Source: a bacterium (lineage in GTDB: Bacteria > Patescibacteriota > Microgenomatia > Daviesbacterales > UBA10151). From it: a DNA stretch of 12,837 nt. Positions 11,317-12,837 of the stretch are shown one piece after another (within the stretch, counting starts at the first letter, position 1; every line of letters starts with the position of its first letter). The notes below the pieces were generated by a model. That model was not told the DNA's origin. It ran no database searches and saw only the letters and a program-made list of their open reading frames with translations. The position numbers and the translations under genes were made by a program. Location: the NCBI GenBank assembly GCA_027364775.1, contig DAHXOS010000071.1:1-12837 (forward strand), written 5' to 3'.

Positions 11317-12720
11317 ATGAAGTATTTTATCTTCACTTTTTATGGCGTTGGCTTACCGATTGCCTATAAACTTCAACAAGAAGGTCATGAAGTATTAGTT
11401 GGTGAGATTATGAAGAAATCTGAAACTGTAACCAAGGATGAGAAAGCCTCTGAAGATCCTGAAGAAACAAAAAGAAGGTTATCACTCTATAATGGCATGC
11501 TAAACAAAATGCCTGCGGATAAACTAATTGAAAAGATGAAAGAAGTATCGGATAAGAGTGAATGCTTTGTTTTCTGCGATTTTAATAACACCTTTAAATA
11601 TGCCCAAATGGCTGCAGAGTTAGGTTTTGAAGGAAATTTCCCAACTGAAGATGATTATAAATTTGAACAAGACCGGGATGCTGCTAAAGATTTTGTTAAG
11701 AAGAATTATCCTCAGGTTGCAATTGGTGAAAAGAAGGAATTTCAAAAGATTAAGGATGGTATAGAGTTCTTAGAAAAGACCGATGATGTTTGGGTCTTAA
11801 AAGGTAACGATGAAAGTGGACATACATTTGTACCAGATACAGATAATCCGGAACTAGCTAAAAGCCAGATTATAGAAACTCTTCAAAAATTCCCTGATGG
11901 CTATGAAAAATCAGGTTTTATTTTAGAACTGATGATTCCTTACATGATGGAGATCACCCCCCAAAAAATTTACTATGATGGAGTTCCTTTGGCAGTCACT
12001 ATTGATATAGAAAATAAGCAATTAGGTAGCGGAAATTTATCGTTAATGACCGGTTGTGCTGCTGATTTAGTATTTCCTGTTCCTATGGATGAAAGGATAT
12101 GTGAAATCGCTTTTCCACCAATTATTGACGAACTGGCTAAGAAGCACAAAGGTTTATTCATCTGGGATGCCTCACTTTTAATTTCCAGAAAAGGTGGCAA
12201 GATCTATTTTGGTGAATTTTGCTCTAATAGACCTGGGTATAATGCTTTCTTTACTGAGCTTTCGCAATTGCCGTCGATCAGCCACTATTTTGAAAGCATA
12301 ATAAAGTTTAAAAGCCCCTTTACTATGGGGACTGTAGGAGTTTCAACAACTTTATTTAACTTGCACAGAGACTTTGATGACAACAGTATTTTAAAAGATA
12401 GTCAGATAGATTATAAAGAGGAATTTGAAAAAAATATTTGGATGTATGATGCTTTAAAAGATAAAGAAAAAATAATAAATGCAGGTTATGATACTAATTT
12501 GGTAGCCGTTACTGGGGCTGATACATCTTTGGATGATGCGATCAATAAAATGTTTAAAGTGATAGAAAAGGGTTTTTCTTTTGCCGGTGTTTATTACAGA
12601 CCTAAGGCTGATTATATCTCTCTAGATTATCCAACTTCCATACCTAACAGATTAGATTATGGAATAGAAAGAAAACTTTATCATATTCCTTTTGATATTA
12701 AAGCAGGTAGACTGATTTAA
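11317..12720 (+). CDS. ATP-grasp ligase-like protein related to phosphoribosylamine-glycine ligase (PurD)
   Basis: A 467-residue soluble protein. The N-terminus MKYFIFTFYGVGLPIAYKLQQEGHEVLVGEI is a Rossmann-like pre-ATP-grasp domain. VWVLKGNDESG (158-168) fits the ATP-binding strand-loop, and IYFGEFCSNRPGYNAFF (296-312) is where ATP-grasp enzymes carry the Mg-binding acid and Asn (Glu300, Asn304). LVAVTGADTSLDDAINKMFKVIEKGFSFAGVYYRP (395-429) resembles the C-terminal domain of PurD. PurD joins glycine to phosphoribosylamine, but this protein has an acidic insertion (about 38-55), is longer than usual, and sits alone without pur genes, so its substrate may differ. TATTAT lies 6 nt before the ATG, suggesting a leaderless mRNA. 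Confidence 0.75.
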   Translation: MKYFIFTFYGVGLPIAYKLQQEGHEVLVGEIMKKSETVTKDEKASEDPEETKRRLSLYNGMLNKMPADKLIEKMKEVSDKSECFVFCDFNNTFKYAQMAAELGFEGNFPTEDDYKFEQDRDAAKDFVKKNYPQVAIGEKKEFQKIKDGIEFLEKTDDVWVLKGNDESGHTFVPDTDNPELAKSQIIETLQKFPDGYEKSGFILELMIPYMMEITPQKIYYDGVPLAVTIDIENKQLGSGNLSLMTGCAADLVFPVPMDERICEIAFPPIIDELAKKHKGLFIWDASLLISRKGGKIYFGEFCSNRPGYNAFFTELSQLPSISHYFESIIKFKSPFTMGTVGVSTTLFNLHRDFDDNSILKDSQIDYKEEFEKNIWMYDALKDKEKIINAGYDTNLVAVTGADTSLDDAINKMFKVIEKGFSFAGVYYRPKADYISLDYPTSIPNRLDYGIERKLYHIPFDIKAGRLI

Positions 12721-12762
12721 TCTTGCAATAAATCCTTTTTTTTGGGAAAATAGCTTTTACGC

Positions 12763-12837
12763 GCGGGATTAGTTCAGTGGTAGAACGTCTGCTTTCCAAG
12801 CAGAATGTCAGCGGTTCAAATCCGCTATCCCGCTCCA
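12763..12837 (+). tRNA. tRNA-Gly(UCC) with encoded CCA
   Basis: Acceptor GCGGGAT pairs with ATCCCGC; discriminator U73 is typical of Gly. The anticodon arm is TCTGC-TTTCCAA-GCAGA with anticodon TCC. The T arm is AGCGG-TTCAAAT-CCGCT. CCA is encoded at 12835-12837, the last bases of the window, unlike the three other tRNA genes here. Confidence 0.95.

Noticed and set aside
1..12837. Recoded UGA (Gly) as in Gracilibacteria/SR1
   Set aside because: TGA ends several intact genes at family-consistent lengths (for example the membrane protein at 580 and the methyltransferase at 5330), and no conserved domain needs read-through.

Overview
The window is AT-rich bacterial DNA that uses the standard code (TGA and TAA both end clear genes). 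Short genes, many start codons placed 5-7 nt after a -10 hexamer with no Shine-Dalgarno, a small RRM protein, and HIT, Fic and Crp proteins of this style suggest a Candidate Phyla Radiation (Patescibacteria) genome, probably metagenome-derived. That placement is inference; no rRNA or marker gene is present.

Left region (1-3340). After the last 20 codons of an unknown + strand gene comes a tightly coupled minus-strand operon. It encodes a KdpD-like membrane histidine kinase, a four-helix membrane protein with a Cys-Cys-Ala-His motif, and a membrane-anchored extracytoplasmic protein with a Gly-Gly-His-His motif. A divergent small Cys/His-tailed protein shares its promoter region, and a Crp-family regulator converges on that gene. 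A perfect GTGA-N6-TCAC palindrome lies at -41.5 from the predicted kinase start site. The regulator's recognition helix has the Crp-type Arg-Glu...Arg pattern, so it is the natural candidate to bind there.

Middle region (about 3430-6961) looks like an eroded mobile island. It holds a LexA-type SOS box, promoter and ribosome binding site with only a stub of coding sequence, then a 5'-truncated IS3-type transposase, then the last third of a LexA protein. An intact operon follows: cytosine-C5 methyltransferase, an Ecl18kI/SsoII-like restriction enzyme and a Vsr mismatch endonuclease. The three fit a CCNGG/CCWGG-type specificity. A three-copy degenerate repeat, a terminator hairpin and a fragment resembling a serine-recombinase C-terminus come next. 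That fragment reads into the antisense strand of tRNA-Gln, which is the likely integration site.

Right region (6962-12837) is more ordinary chromosome: a coiled-coil hypothetical, a class II Fic AMP-transferase with a candidate operator, an RRM RNA-binding protein with an ambiguous start, tRNA-Leu and tRNA-Pro, a HIT hydrolase convergent with an amidohydrolase, a PurD-like ATP-grasp protein, and tRNA-Gly at the window edge (the only one of the four tRNAs with an encoded CCA).
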